A stretch of 64,000 bases of DNA from Pocillopora verrucosa (taxonomy: Eukaryota; Cnidaria; Anthozoa; Scleractinia; Pocilloporidae). The translations under genes and the position numbers were made by a program. The notes under the pieces were generated by a model, which saw only the letters and a program-made list of their open reading frames with translations, was not told where the DNA came from and made no database searches. The stretch's first letter is position 1. Each line of letters opens with the position of its first letter. This document shows positions 1-14,700 of the stretch, piece by piece. The stretch is from the NCBI RefSeq assembly GCF_036669915.1, contig NC_089319.1, positions 17,973,575-18,037,574 of the forward strand, written 5' to 3'.

Positions 1-3000
1 CCCGAACAAGTTCTTTATAATTGCTGTTGTCACTTTAAATGGACCTGGAACCGCCTGGCCTTGTCCTATGAACATCACGAGTTGTCGTAAAATTCACAGG
101 CACAGTCTATGATGTCGCAGACGGATTAATTTCACAGTTTAAATGGATACGGTTACGGTCGACGGTTCCGTTGACGGTTTCCGTCGAATTTCGACGCGAA
201 TGAATTTCAGTTGCCATAGACGATATCGCCCAGCTTACTGACAACAAAGGCCGTGAGCTTCGTCGCCTTCCTCCCACCCGTGACTTTTAAGGTTAGACTT
301 CGCTTAATGAAAACACAAGCAGCGAGTTGGGTATCAAGCCCGGTCCACTCATATCACGGGGGCTATTGTGGAGGCCGGGCTTTCGGCGGACATAATCATT
401 GAGCCGCTCTTTTATGGCAAATGCCACATACAAGCCTTATTATCTAATTCACCGACTCAAGTTTTTAAATTAATGACCGAAGTATAAGGGAAAAAAATTG
501 CAATTCAAGAAAATCTGTGCTACCGTTTGCAACGCTTCAATTGGCAAATTACGAACAGTCTACTTTTCTGATTTGAACGGTCAGAAAAAGAAAAAGACAC
601 CGAACGTACGTTTTTCGTTTGCCTATCGCGACACTCAAAATTACTGTGCATTTCCCCTTCCGCGTGAAAAGCATGTAGTTTGTTTCTCCCGAACACGATT
701 TGCTCATAAAACAATTTGATGGCGAATTGACCAAAACATAGTTAACCTAGCTTATACCTCCAAGCAAAACGTGACGGGCGAGCGTGTAAACCAGCAACTT
801 TCAGGCAGCTCATTCTGTGAATGAACAATGAATTTTTCCTCCGCCTACGAAAGCTGATCGGGATGATGCGGAAACGACGAATATACGTTTAAATCTGCTT
901 ACCTTGGCTTTCTGCTTTCTCCTCTGGTACCTTCTTGTGGCACGTTTAGTTCACTGTAGGAAGCAGACTGATATGGCGATCGATTTCAATGGTCTCAAAC
1001 CGCAGTTAAGTATCGCTTTACCATTTGCGCGGGAATTGTAGGCGCCGCGAGTCTTTGTAATGAACACATACTCTGCTGGCATGGCAAAAAACATGACATC
1101 CTTCTCAAGAGACTAAAAAATTCAAATTCCTCGTAGTTTTTGACCGCATAAAATTTCCATACAATGAAGTAGGTGTAAATGAACGCCGTGGTACCCGAAA
1201 ATTTGAAATGACGCTTTATGTAATGAACAACACCAATACCACCAACATTTGAACCAAAACTATGTGTATTCCGGCGATTTTAATCTTACCAGCTTAGTCT
1301 TAATTACTCTGCACAAAATGAAAAACAAAATATTTCAAAAATTCAATTCCAACGCCCTCAAGAGATGTTGGCTAATTGTGGAGATGTAACCTATCCGCTT
1401 AACAATCTAACAATGGCACTAGTGAAACCGTTATAGCTTTAATCTATCAAAATCGAGAAACGTTTTGTTAAGCTTTGGACGTTTTTAGAGGCTTTTAGCC
1501 GCTGGAAAGGTTGTGGTGTTTATGAATACTTCGATATCTGAAAGTGGCAACTGTAAACATAAAAATACAATACCATGCCAGGTGTCAGATATTTTGTAAA
1601 CATGGCGCCGCAAAATTTTATTGGCTGTAGAGGAAAAAAATTGCTGTCTTTTGTCTACGAAGTCCACATTAAGTTTTGAGACTGCGCCCACGCATTAAAT
1701 ACCTCACTCGTACGAAAAAAGATTTCTTAGCCCAATCTTACATCTCCCTCACTTAATAACAGGAGACGATTTTCAGGGCAATTTGTACATTATTAAAATG
1801 TGTCCTTTGGAGTTTGTACGAAACTCTTCAGGTGTAAACAAAGCCCTGGGAATTAGATTAATTAAACGTAATTACGTTTACACTTGGTATTTGTGCGGCA
1901 AATTGGCAGTTTGTAAACTGATTATGATGGATTCGCCATCACAATAATACAGTCAGATCAAATTTTAAACTTTTCAAATCCTTTGTTCTCGGCCACAACT
2001 TTCCATACATTGACTCCATTCAACAACGGAACGAGTAGTTTCTGTCACCAACAAAGGGCGCGTATTCTCTAACCGTTCATACTAATACAGCCAGTGGTCC
2101 ATTTTAATGCGCTGAATGATTTGGAACTGTAATTTAGAACTCAATAAAGTACTGTCACAACGAACAATGTGGTGCGGTGCCAAACCGTTGAATAAACAAT
2201 CGTCTTCTCTGCTGACTTATTTCCCGATTTCCCATTTTCAATCGGATTGAGCATGTCTAAAATCTAATACTCTTTCACCCATAATGCGGTGCAGACCAGC
2301 TATTGAGGGACTACAAACAAACTTGGCTTTTAACTGATCATAAGGTTTACGTAATTTTCCACCCTCTAAAATTTGAAACCCTCCAACCAAGACGAGGCTC
2401 CACCCCCCATCGAAAAGTAAGTCTGGGTTAATCGCTTTTGCTACTTCTTTGGAATTTTCCTCATTATAAAACCTATATACTTCTTCACGGCACGAAATTA
2501 TCAAAAAGAGCTCGACATTCGAGCAAACTTTTTTCGCTGCACTCACTCTCACTAATCACAATTATGACGCGGTCCAGTTACGTTCCTTTCGGCTTTTCAA
2601 ATCATTCACGAGCGATTTATGTTTCTCTACCAGACAACGAGGACAAAGTCCGAATACGTAAGAAAACTTCATTATCCAACTGAATCGCAATTCTTGTTCC
2701 TGTTCGAGCGCTTTTCGATTGATTTTCGTTAAACTAAACAAACATTTTATCTCAACAGCCACTATTAGAAGGAACATAACCAATGAGAACGTAAAGCAAA
2801 AACAAGCAGCCGCCTAAAGCGCGGTAAAATGCGGTTTTAGTTTCGCATCTGATTGGTTGAGAGAGTAACGCGAGTTTTCTGAGCCACTCACAGGAGGTAA
2901 AATTACTTTGAGGCGAAGTAAAGCAAACCAAAGGAATGGTGGATTGCTTTCGACACTCAATTGAAAATCCTACACTACTCTAATAGTAACTCATACAAAT

Positions 3001-5753
3001 CCCTCACGGCTTTTGACACGTTTTCCATCTCCAGTTCACAGATTCTTATCTGTCGGTGAGTATATCAAGTTCAATCATTTTTAAGATAGGGAGTGATGCT
3101 GGTCTGTTTGGATTTGAATCAAATATCAACGACATTTACAATGTCTTCCAGAAACAGATTTTTTAATTACAACACTCATATGTAAAATATAGCAGGACAC
3201 ATTATCAAAATAACCGTTTCTTTATGTATACAATTTCATGAACATAACTTGAAATATAATTCACAATGCCAAGCTTAATTACTCGCGTTAAGCATAAAAT
3301 TTTCTTACAACACTTCTTTGCAATCAAGTTAACAAGATCTGCCTTTTAATCCTTACGCAACAACATTTTTTTTTAGAGTTTCTCCAGATATACCAAGAAA
3401 TTAAGCCAAAGGTGTAGCTTCTGAATGAGATGTTAAAATGCAGAACTAATATCTTCTCTAACGAGACGAGAATTGCGCATTGCAGACTTCAGTCAAGAAG
3501 AGAGTTGCCTGTTTTTCTGTAAAAACAAACAGTCAAACTTAAAACCAACGAAAGATATAGAGATATTCCTATTGGATTAACCCTTGACACCTATAGTGAT
3601 CGGCATATAATTTCTCCTTAAATAAATACTACCGAATCATTTATTGAGAGCAAGAGAATACAAAAAATGATCGCCAACCTAAGGTTCTTTGACTGTTACT
3701 TCAATTCTCCTTGTCATCCAAAGAAATGAACAGAATGACTATTGATAATATGAAACTGATACTAAGGGTTAACACACTGATGCAAGGGTCCTTAAAATAC
3801 TTATTGCACATCTTAATAAACAACAACTTTATCACAGGACTATTACAAGAAAACAATCCGATCAGTGAACGTAAAAAAGGCTGCATCGCCAAACCAGCCA
3901 TAATCAAAACAAACTACCATTCAAAGTATAGTACTGAATGGTAAGAAGAAATTTCCAAAACACGAGACCCATTCCATTTCCACTTCGGCTAAATTGTAGG
4001 TTGCAAAAATGTAGAGCGTTGCATCAGATTACGAGAATCATACTAATCATTTTGATGGAAGTGGAGGCACCTTGATGGTTACCCTAACCTTTGATTATAT
4101 TAAACTTAAGAGCGTCTTCTTTGCCACAAACTAACAATGGAGATTAGACCCCACGTTTAAAAAAGCAAATTTTATACTATCTTCATCATATCTTAAACAA
4201 TTCGTCTCTTTATACTTCTAGGCTTAAAAACATAAATTTACCACCTAATATCAGCCACATTTGGTACATCAAGAAAGCAATTGATACAATAATAATCTCT
4301 AATTCCGTTCAGAATGCTACGAGCAAGGCCAGACATGAACAAGTTAAGCTAAATTACATGACCCATTTTATCGCGTATTTAGAACATACTTTGAACAAGC
4401 AAATGCCAAGTCTTAATCCAGAAGGAAGGACAGTTATAAATTGTATCATAGCGTGAAAACCGAGGAAATCGACTTTTTATGAGAACATCTCAAAGCAATT
4501 CACCAAATACCCGCCCTTCTCTCCCTCTACTCAAACAGCTTTGTTCCTCTCTTTTTTTCTCTAAACTAATACTCTACCACCCAAACCAACACAACAAGCC
4601 CATTATTTTAAAGGAAACGTCCACTAATGGAACAAGCTTTTTGTTAACAGCGGAATGAATAGATTTGTTAAGAGGAGATTCGCTACGTTAAACTGGAAAC
4701 AAGCCAGCCAATTTGCTGCTGAACGACATTTGGAACGCACGCACGTTGTGTGATTGCTTCTAACCATTAACACACAGTTATGGCACTTTTCACCCCAAGG
4801 ATATACCCCTTGTAGATTGTCAAAACAATAACGGCAGCCAAGAAATGACACACTTCCAAAATGTACGCCCTGAAAGAGTTGAATCAATTTCAGTAATCTG
4901 AACAACTTCGCACCTTCCCCTCCCCTAACACACATTAACCCTAACTTGCTTTCAGTTGATTTTTGTTGAGTTAAGAGAGAGTTAGGGTCGCAGTAAGTAA
5001 GACACTGACATCGCTCCACACAGTCCGATACGTTGTTTCTTATCTTTATCCCCACTTTTGCCAACAAATTCTAATTCAACAGAATATTTTCTCTTCTTTT
5101 ACAAATATTTTTTCCAGTGAATGATTCCCGTCAGAGTGAAAGGACATGGTTAAGATTAAAAAAATTATATATTTTTTAAAACTCCCGTGTCTTTTCAGCA
5201 AACTTCATACCCAGCGTTCATCACTGCAGACGACCAGGACAAGTGGCCATCACGGTACGTCTCTATGACAACGGTGTCTATGACAATGCAGTGACATAGG
5301 GAATGAGAGAGTTCTGAAAATTAATCAGCTAAAATTAATATTCCGATTCTAAACAAAATGGAAAATGGAGACAAACTAAAAGCGATGAGAAAGAAGCACA
5401 ATCTAAGGGTGGTATGCCATGCTAGATACGCTGACATCAATAGAGGTCTGAAAGGCATGGTAAAAAGGAAAAAAGATTTTTATAGAAAATCTGGAAGAAG
5501 GATTGTTTACTATAAACGAAGATCTAAGGCTTAAATCAGACATAAACTGTTTATACTGTTGTACTCATGCTTTTGGTTTTTGCAATATCTAACCCGCTCT
5601 GAGCTAACTTCTAGCAAAATGTTATGTATAGAATTATCGTACTAGCATCGCATAGCCAACCCAAGACAATCAGTCTGAGGTGAGCTTCTTCGAATCAGAA
5701 TGAATAAATATAAGCAATGAGCAGTTTCTATTGCGGAAAAACCGCGAATTGAT
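1..5753. other. Intergenic region downstream of the ALX gene; no gene recognised
   Basis: I see no recognisable protein or RNA gene here. The stretch is AT-rich with short scattered reading frames. The longest is a 147-codon frame on the minus strand at 4624-5067 that matches no family I know. A basic 58-codon frame runs on the plus strand at 5358-5534. A piece at 5201-5257 has an AG before it and GTACGT after it and is open in at least two frames, so it could be an isolated exon. An 18-bp perfect palindrome lies at 1863-1880. A MITE copy at 3577-3772 is listed separately. The 3' UTR of the minus-strand ALX gene should enter this region just below 5754, but I found no convincing polyadenylation signal close to the stop. 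Confidence 0.5.
3577..3772 (+). repeat. MITE family A, full-length copy, piggyBac-like ends
   Basis: The copy starts TTAACCCTT and ends AAGGGTTAA, so a TTAA target site is followed by CCCTT and mirrored by AAGGG. Internal blocks match the other family A copies: AATTTCTCCTTA near the left side, a GATCRCCAAC block in the middle, and ATTCTCCTTGTCA toward the right. The copy is diverged but both ends are preserved. TTAA duplication with CCC/GGG ends is typical of piggyBac-type transposition; assignment to that superfamily is inference. Confidence 0.65.
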
Positions 5754-8700
5754 TCATACTTCTGCTCTTCCATTCAGTGTTCTTCCCATATCCACTCCTA
5801 CAGCATGTTCTTTGGCTTTCATCCTTAAAGCGGCAATACTCGAGCTGTGACGCTGAGGACTCTGTAACGCGGGCTCGCGTTCCTCGCAATAAGATTGTGA
5901 CGTCATATAGCCGGGCGAGCCATGGCAACCGTCACCAGGAGAGTGACTTGCGCGTTGCTGTGGAGCATGTGCGCAAGGTGGTAGTTGCTTGATAGGGCCG
6001 TGTTTTGTGAAATGGTGACGTTGGGATGTGCAATTGGGGATCTTTTCATTCCGCGAAGTTGACGTTGTCATGGCACCCACTTTAGCGCAGTGGGGAGGAG
6101 ACTCCGGTGAAGGCGACCGCGGAGAATGCCTGTTTGGTGGTAACTGATGATGCACGTGAACAACAGGCGCATAACTTGGTACAGACATGTGATGAGGCAT
6201 TGGACCCGCCCCATGCCCTGTCGGGTTCATACAGCTGTTAGATGGACGAGACCAAGCTGGGGCCTGAGGATGTCGATCGTTAATGGGTCCCATGGTGAGT
6301 GACCGTACTGGGACGGGGACTGGGGCAAAGCGTTCACGCTTACGCCATTTGGCTCTACGATTCTGGAACCAAACCTAAAGATAAATGTTTAAGAGAATTT
6401 CAACGGTGAGTTAAAACTTTAAAAAATATACATCATTTAAGTAACACTTGACTGAAAATCTACCATTCCAGACCAAGTAACAGACATGAATTTTCCTGTT
6501 CCTTATCATAGCGTAGTTTGCAAAGACACATTCTCTTCAAACAGAAACTGGAGGGGAATAGCTTTGGCTGAGGGACTGGAGCGGATTTGGAGGCATAATA
6601 CAACTACGCGAATTGCTATTTCACAGCCCCTAGCACATTTCGTCAGGTTACCCTGAAGGTTCACTGCTATTAAGTAATGCTCCTGGGTAAGGCAGACACT
6701 ACAAGAATTAAGTATCCTGTCTAAGAACACCACACAATTACCCTGCAGGGTAGAAAACCCAGCCCTCTTTGACTGTGCTCTATGCTAAAGCCTCCTCATT
6801 TCTAGGTAGGATAAGAGAAGACTAGAGTTTTCTATGCAGCCTACGTTCTTGCCCAAGAACACCTAAAATTTACCAGTGCATTGATATCAAATTCACGTCA
6901 ATTTCGATGGCAGGTAATTGTTTGGTGACAATATGATGCGAACTTAGTCTGACTGATAATTCTACAAAAGGATCACGGCTTGAGCCATCTGTTGGAGGAT
7001 GTCGTGAGAAATTTTCATGCTGTCAACGGGTGCAAACAAAAACTCTACAAAGAAAAAGGACATCTCTTGAATTCAGCAAATCCCCTTTAACACCGACAAG
7101 AAAATGAAATAAAAAATTAACACGCAAATCGAAGGCAACTCCATTTGTTTCCAATTTGAACTGGTAACTTAGGAGAGACTGGGCGGGAGGGGGGCACTCC
7201 CATACAAAAGGCTACACGTCCAATTGTAAAGAATAGGTTTTAATCCCTAGGAGCGTTAGCATCTAATTTCCCTCCACCGTATCACCCCTAACGCAAACAT
7301 AGGAATAAAGGAATTGATCGCGAATAGACCTGAGGACATAAATATAGGTGCTAAAAAAACCGACTCGCTTCACGAGAGGACATTGAAAAATCCTCTCCTG
7401 GTTGTTCTAATGAAAACAGAGGACTAGAACATTAATGGGCTGCACCTTTGTTACTGGAACAAAAATTCAAAACGTTTCTAACTTGCATTTTTCACACCCT
7501 AAAGCAACCAAGTTTCACATTCTTCGATAAGGAAGCAGAGAATGGAAAATTCAGTGTATTTGTTGTTGATATCATTCCATGGGAATATTATTTACAAGAC
7601 AAAAATAGGAGCAAACATAGAAAAACTACTTAACCCTGATTGTTAATTTATTTACAATGAAATTTCTGTTAAAAGGAAGTCAACGTCATTTTGACACGTC
7701 AAGGCCTCCTGTAGAGAATACAACAGAACAGAAGCCTTTGCCAATTTGTCACAGACGAAAGAGGCTATTGGCTTGTGGAACTACAAGTGTCCAGAAATTC
7801 ATTAAGTGATAAGAAGAGTAAGGCTTTTGCCCCCATCATTCAGTCATATGTTCTCTCGTATCTTCACACGTTTTTGACCCTAAATATAGACATAAATCCT
7901 CTGAAATACAGGAGGTTGCATGGTAAACGCATAACGAAAAAAGGCGTTTAAAGTGCCAGAATAGACATAATTTGTTCTGAAAAAGCAGTAAAAAATACAA
8001 CAAGGCCACAAATCATTTTCATGTGCAAACAATGGCAAAGCAATCGTCGATTTTCGTTTCCTTTTGCAACTTCCACGACTGTGTATTCACTCACGCGGAA
8101 CTAAAGAACAGATGGTGTGTCTCGTGACACGCCCTTTGAGGTATACATCAACACACAACAATTTAATCATACCTGAAAGAGTTAGCGCAAACCTTTGTAC
8201 ACCATACACCGGAAATTTGCGTCTTGTTGTGAATAGATATATCTGTTTACCTGCGGGTTTCCTGCCTTCAGGAGCACGAAGGGTGATTGCAATGTCTAGA
8301 CAAAAAGGCTCCAGACATTTTGTAAACAAGCCTTTACATCAAAAACAGCACATATATTCTTTAGCATTTTCAGGAATACGTTGATACGGTTTGTTATGCT
8401 AGTTGCCTATTTCAGAAGCTATCGCCTTCCATGGTGTCAATGAAAAAACCTCCACCACATTTCGTAAGATGGAAAAATTTGACCTCACAAAAAGGCACTT
8501 CTTTGACTAATTCACTTTAAAAAGTCCGAGTCCATGTTAGTAAAATTTTCTGGGGAAAAAACCAAGCCAGCATAAATTCGGATGGAGTAGAGGATAGATC
8601 TTACGATAAGATTTCCTCAGCGCATGTTAGAGTATGTTTTAATTAAGTTCTAATTGGGTGCCTTAGTGCACGGCGACGGCTTGAAACATCATACTACTAC

Positions 8701-11700
8701 CCCTAGAGTTTTTGTTTCATTGCATTTTAGCGTTCTCATTTTCCTAACTGCCTGTTCTTGTATCAGAGATCGTAGTCCCAAAGTTTGCAGAAGGAGTTGT
8801 CAATGTGATACAGTGCCTTAATTCCTTTAATTCCTTAGATATTACTTTAGAAAGGATCCCGACATTGTTGAGAATCTAACACCAAAACTAAATCCTTTTG
8901 AGGTACTCTGCATCTCACCGGGACTGCTAACGGTAATAATACAACAGCCACGTCCTCTAACAGAGCCCGCCATTTCCGTGACAAGTTGTACAAAGCAGAA
9001 ACGAAAATTGACTAATCACGAAACGGGAAATATCACGCGATAAAACACAGCAGGCAAGAAAACACATCAACATCCCACTAAAGCACCGCAAACACTAACA
9101 AACATTGTTTTTCACTGACCGAAAGCAGCGAATCTTCACACACAAGACAAGAGTTTTGACAGTTTTCTCAAAATAGCACTTTGGCCCACAGAGGAATCAC
9201 TTAAAAACACAATACACGTAGACACAAAAGATGACGCGGTTTCATCTCAGCTTGCCCTGAAATCCGCCAAGATGACACACCGTGTGGCGGATGGTTACCG
9301 CAATCAACGTACGCCTGTCTTTTTAAACTTCGCGTTTACATGTGTTTCAAACATAATTTCCTCTCACACTGCTTGGGGCGATGTACATCCGTTAGTGCAC
9401 ATTTCAAAACACCCACTTGGGACAATTTTTCACCTAAAAGACCTCTGAAACTAATCTAAGTTTGAAAACCGAAACGAACTTTTTGTTGAAGAAAAAACGC
9501 AGAAAAAATTTGCTTTTTTTCAGTGAGCCGCGCAAATACTACATTTGACCTTTGCTGCTAAGTTCCTATCACAGGTCTGAGGTGTGTTATTTTAAGCGAC
9601 TATTTACTGCTTTAACATCTCAAACATGAGCTGTAAACGTCAGTTTACAATGAGATAGTCTCCTAATCTTGACATCTCTGCTAACGGAGGAGGATTTCTA
9701 AGGATTACTGTACCACAGTCTCATAAAATTGACCTGGGGTCCATCTCCAACGCGACAAACATTAATATATCCAGTTATGCTTCAAGTCCGCTTTAATTCG
9801 ACATACTTAGCTTTTACAGAGTCAATCGCATGCGCGCTCTCAGAATATTCATTTGATTTTCCCCAGCTTTTCCACCTCCGAAGCCATTCTTAAAGTCATC
9901 TTAAGTAACTTTTACGACAAGTTTTGTCTGTTGCTACAAATCATCCTATATGACGAAACCAAAGACTTCGAGTTAACAAAAGCAGAACGGGTAAACAAAG
10001 ATTAAAGCAAGGATCAATTTTAAGTGCTTCTCAACTATCGTTATCAAGATAGATTATGGCGCCAAGTGTAAATATGAACGGTATTAACTTAACGGGGAAC
10101 TAAGCTATTGTCGTCTGTTTGTGCTATTACCAACGCTAATTCAAAAAAACAAAAGAGAGATTCCTTTTCAAACTTTTTGAGTGCAAAGTCTACGACTACC
10201 TTTTCCTGTCTGTTCACGTTGTGCTCTTTACAATTATCACTTCAATATCTCGTCGATTTGATGTAGCCTGGACGACCAGTCGATCAAAGATTCTAATGAG
10301 GGCATATCATATCATCTTAGATGTACGCACCGCCTTAGGGTGTACGCACCGCCTGGTTTTCAGTCAACAGTTTCAAATTGAACGGGAGCACGCTTGTGAA
10401 ATTTAGTCCAACTTAAAAGGAGACGAAAGCAAGCTGTCACATTTAAACGCAACAATCCTTATCGACATAATCAATTTACTAACGTGAAGGTTTACAGCGA
10501 ATAATACTAATTAAAAAGTGAGAGACTCGTTAAGATTTATTGTTCTTGAAGACCTTCAAGAACCCACAAGGGCTTGCTAGGTCAAGCTAACACAGCATCA
10601 AAGTGATAAAAGTTGAGCGGCAAGGAATATCCAGCAGGATTATCCTTGAATAATTTTTTCAAGCTCGACAAATTGTTCTTACTTTGTGGCTTGGTTAATT
10701 AATGGCTTTTGCAGACAAGAACAATGGTTTCAGTTCAAAGAAATTGCAAGATTATAAGAGAATTATCACTATGTTAAAACTGTGCTGTCGTGTTAGCTTA
10801 GCAAAATTCTGAAGATTTAAAAATGAGATTACCTCTTTTTTTACTCGAACTTGTTTACTTCAAAAATCTGCCACAAAAACCATAAAGCTGGATAACCGAC
10901 ATCGGACATATGACAACAAATATCTGCGGCTGCAAAATCCCACTGATTTCGAAGTGATCCAGTGTTTCCTTTGTGCCAACTTGCACAACTAATCCAGATT
11001 AAATGTGGAATTTGTCTTCGGGTAATTCAAATACATTTTTTTGGTGCAAAAAGAACGACTTTGAAATACACAATAAATGTCTTAAATTGATTAACACTTA
11101 AAATATTTTCCACAAAAAAGGAAACGCTGAATTGGATAACACATAAGGGAATAAACACTACAATTTTAACACTGGTAATTTTCGGATTTCTTTAGGAATT
11201 TAGGTGTATACCAACAAAAGTCTCTTTAAGCAAAACGCGAGTTTATCTTAAGAGATACAGACCTGTAGATCTTCGTGGGTTTGCCCTAATCATTATTGAA
11301 CAAATAGACCAGCGAAGAGTTGATCGTAATTAAATTTATTTTAAAATTGCCTATCTGGATCTCTTTTCCATAACGTCAACACACTGCGGGAGAATCGAGT
11401 TAGAAGATCGGCAAATCGTTTGGCCGACGTACAAGCGAGCGCTTTGAAAATTGTCTGAGACTTTGAATTTAAATAGAGTTTCTTAGTCGTAATGAACACA
11501 TTTTGATTGGAAATCTCTTGGGCCGTTGTAGCAAAAAAAAAAGGAATTGATGAAGCATTTGCCAATGATAAACAGATCACTTCCTGCCCTATTTTCGAGT
11601 CTCAAAATGAACATTGATTGCAGCTGTAACCCTGAGGTTACGCGTATCTGCTCTCCAGCTTTTTATCATTTGAAATTGCACACTTGTTAACGATAAAATA

Positions 11701-14700
11701 GAACGGGCGAAACAAAGTGATTTCATTAAAAATTTCATCATAACTATGTACGCTATGAGGAATGTGTTGGCGAAAGAGTCGCGAGCGCGTGCCTTAAGAA
11801 CTAAGATCCTTGCTCAAGGCAGAAATTCCTGAACTTGTTTTAAAGTTAATCTTTGTCAGTGATCACAAGTAAAACACTCCAACAACCTTTCACTACACAC
11901 CCTTCATGTCCATTCGACTCGTTAAATTGGCCTTTAAGGCTGTGCAAAATCAAAGATCGATGCAAATTATGCGATGATTTTAAAACTATTATAACTATCA
12001 CAAAACTGCGCCGAGCACGATCACCAGTAATTTGAAACGGGCGATACAGTTGCGCGCGTCTGTGGAAGAAATGGGATCTTCCTTTCCGCGAGTTCGATTT
12101 CATTTCCATGCACAATTAAAGATACTATTCATAAGTGTCCGGCATCAATGACGGAATGTTGACATTAATTACTCTAGAAACTCCGTCATATGGAGAATAA
12201 TACTGAACTACTATACAATAATAGGCGTCTGGCATTCCTATGAAACTTCAGAGAAAAGATTACTGCGATAACGATGTACATTTTGCCTATTTCCATAGTA
12301 GGCTTTATGGACAAATAGTAGGCTTTAAGACAATAGTAGGCTTTAAGCGCCAAAAGTTTACCTTTTAAGATTTAAAGTAAACAAAAGCGCTACTGATTGT
12401 CAAAAACAAGAAAACAAAAAATCAATTGGCTAACTTTGTGCGGAATGGAATGTGCCCTCTCTTAAAAAGAACGCGTCCGCGACCAGTTCGCTAAAATCGA
12501 TAAAAGGAATGAAAAAGTTTGCATATGTTAGTTTTTGAACGATTGAAATGAAAGTAGTTTCCTTATCTTTTCGACAGATACTTGTTAAGTTCCTCTATAT
12601 GGTACCATCCAAGCTGGGTGTTAGAACTAATTTTCTGAAGATTTCAATCTTGGAAACTATTGATCCAAATAGCGCTACACCTCTATTTTTCTGATTTTGT
12701 GAGAGACTGACACAGCCAAGAAGAGAGCTATCTTTTCCAAGACTCGGGAAAAAAAACAAATGGAAAACAGACTTTACAAAAATCAAATTGGCTGCAACAA
12801 TACCTAAAAAGAAGGTAAAAAGCAGTATGTGACCAAAATCCGGCGTTTACAGGGGTCGAGGTTCCGACTGAAGTGATATATTTGGCCTTTCAGATTGTAT
12901 GCATTGAGCAATTCATTCTCCATGCAAAAACATTTTATGAAAAGAATGATAGTTGTATTCATTCTCTAGCTTGTCAGAAAAGTATGTAAAAGATTAACAT
13001 ACACCGTATCGTAAAGAGATACTTAAAACATCAAATTTGATGAGGGGTGTTCCCTTTTAAACAATCATTTAACATGGACAAGCAGAATTGTAGAGGCAAC
13101 TTGAATGCCAGAGGACTAAAGGGAATGATTTCAATGTAAAGGGCTTGAATTTTCACGTCTCTTTGAGTATCTCTATAGCGTGTTTGATCATTTCTTCACG
13201 AAAAGTACTCAACGTCCCGTACACGTCTTCTAATAGAATTCCAAGAATTTCGGTCCCTTGAATGACGAGGAGAACAGTTTTGGTTTCTAGCCCTAGTCTC
13301 AGTACGTCTCTTGAAATAAAGTTATTCTGTACATAGGAAGCAAATTAAAAAGACTGCACCAATTTCGATGGCTATATTCTTTTGTTATTACTTGACTAAG
13401 TAAAATTGTGGAACATTTCCTTAGAGAAAAATCCGTGCAAAATAAATCCCCACACAGAAAGTCAAGAGGAGATGTTTCGGTGACGGGCTTAAGCCACGAA
13501 AGAGAAAATTCCACAGTTCACCGACCTAACCGCTACAACAAGAAGTGTATGTCGCCCATTATACTGCCGCGTGGATTAAGATGTGTTTTTTATATATATC
13601 TTTCAAGGGCTAAACGGTCTTTGGTTTCCTGCTCAACTATATTTAGTAGTACACCAATACTGCTGTTAACATACCCACGAGTTTTAAACTTGAGACAGAA
13701 CAAAAAAAGAGAACACCACCCTTCGCGTCTCGCACGACTTGCACCCCAGAAATTCTTAACAATGGTTGGCACGTATTTGTTTAAAGCTGCAATACTAATA
13801 ACTCTTCTATCAACTACATATCTGCGGTTTGCAATAAGGCTCTGCTGTTTCATCGATTTATAGGCAACAGAATGTGCGTTGATATGATAGACGTTATTCA
13901 CGTTACGCGATAATCTTCTTAAACTTATAGCGGACGTTTTATCGCATTCAATCAGTAATCTCATTCCGCCTTTATTCCTAGTAACCTTTTCTGACCTGGG
14001 GCTGGTCGCCAACTCGAGCAAACACCAACTTTACTTGTGATAACAAGAACATTGGCATTCCATTTGACTTAAAAGGGCTTAACCCGCTTTACTTAAAAAT
14101 TTAAACTTTGCGGTCACTTTAATCAATATATTTATTGCGGAAAATATCCTCCTTAACCATGTTTTCTATAAGCAAACTCTGGCCAACTATAACGACTTAG
14201 TACACAGCTTTCTTTCAGTATTTAATATAAATCGTACTAAGAACTTTAGCAACTTTTCCTCAGAAAAAATGTCGTTCTGCGATCTAATCGTAGATCTTTT
14301 TTTTCAGAAACGCAAACAAATTTTTCAGCTCCGCATCATATCCGTGCTGCACCGTAGTTGCTGTGAAACTGAACTTTGCGCGAGCTACGTGAATATTTGT
14401 ACTTCTTTAAAATATGTCTTCTTTCATACACATTTCACTCGCTGTTGGTAGTGAAATTTTTAGTGAAACGGGTGTCAATTACTGTAGACACTACTGCTGT
14501 GAGAAAGTATTAAGCCTTGAAAATTCTGCTGGCATATTCTTAATCACGCTAAGACAGCAAATAATCCGGGTTTTTTTTTCATATTAATACTAGGTTTTCG
14601 AGTATGCCAGAAAAACTGCCGCTAAAATTCTAAGCAGATTTTTATTTTATTCTTCCTGGATATCATCTTTTAAGAATTTCTCCATTCAAATACCATCACT

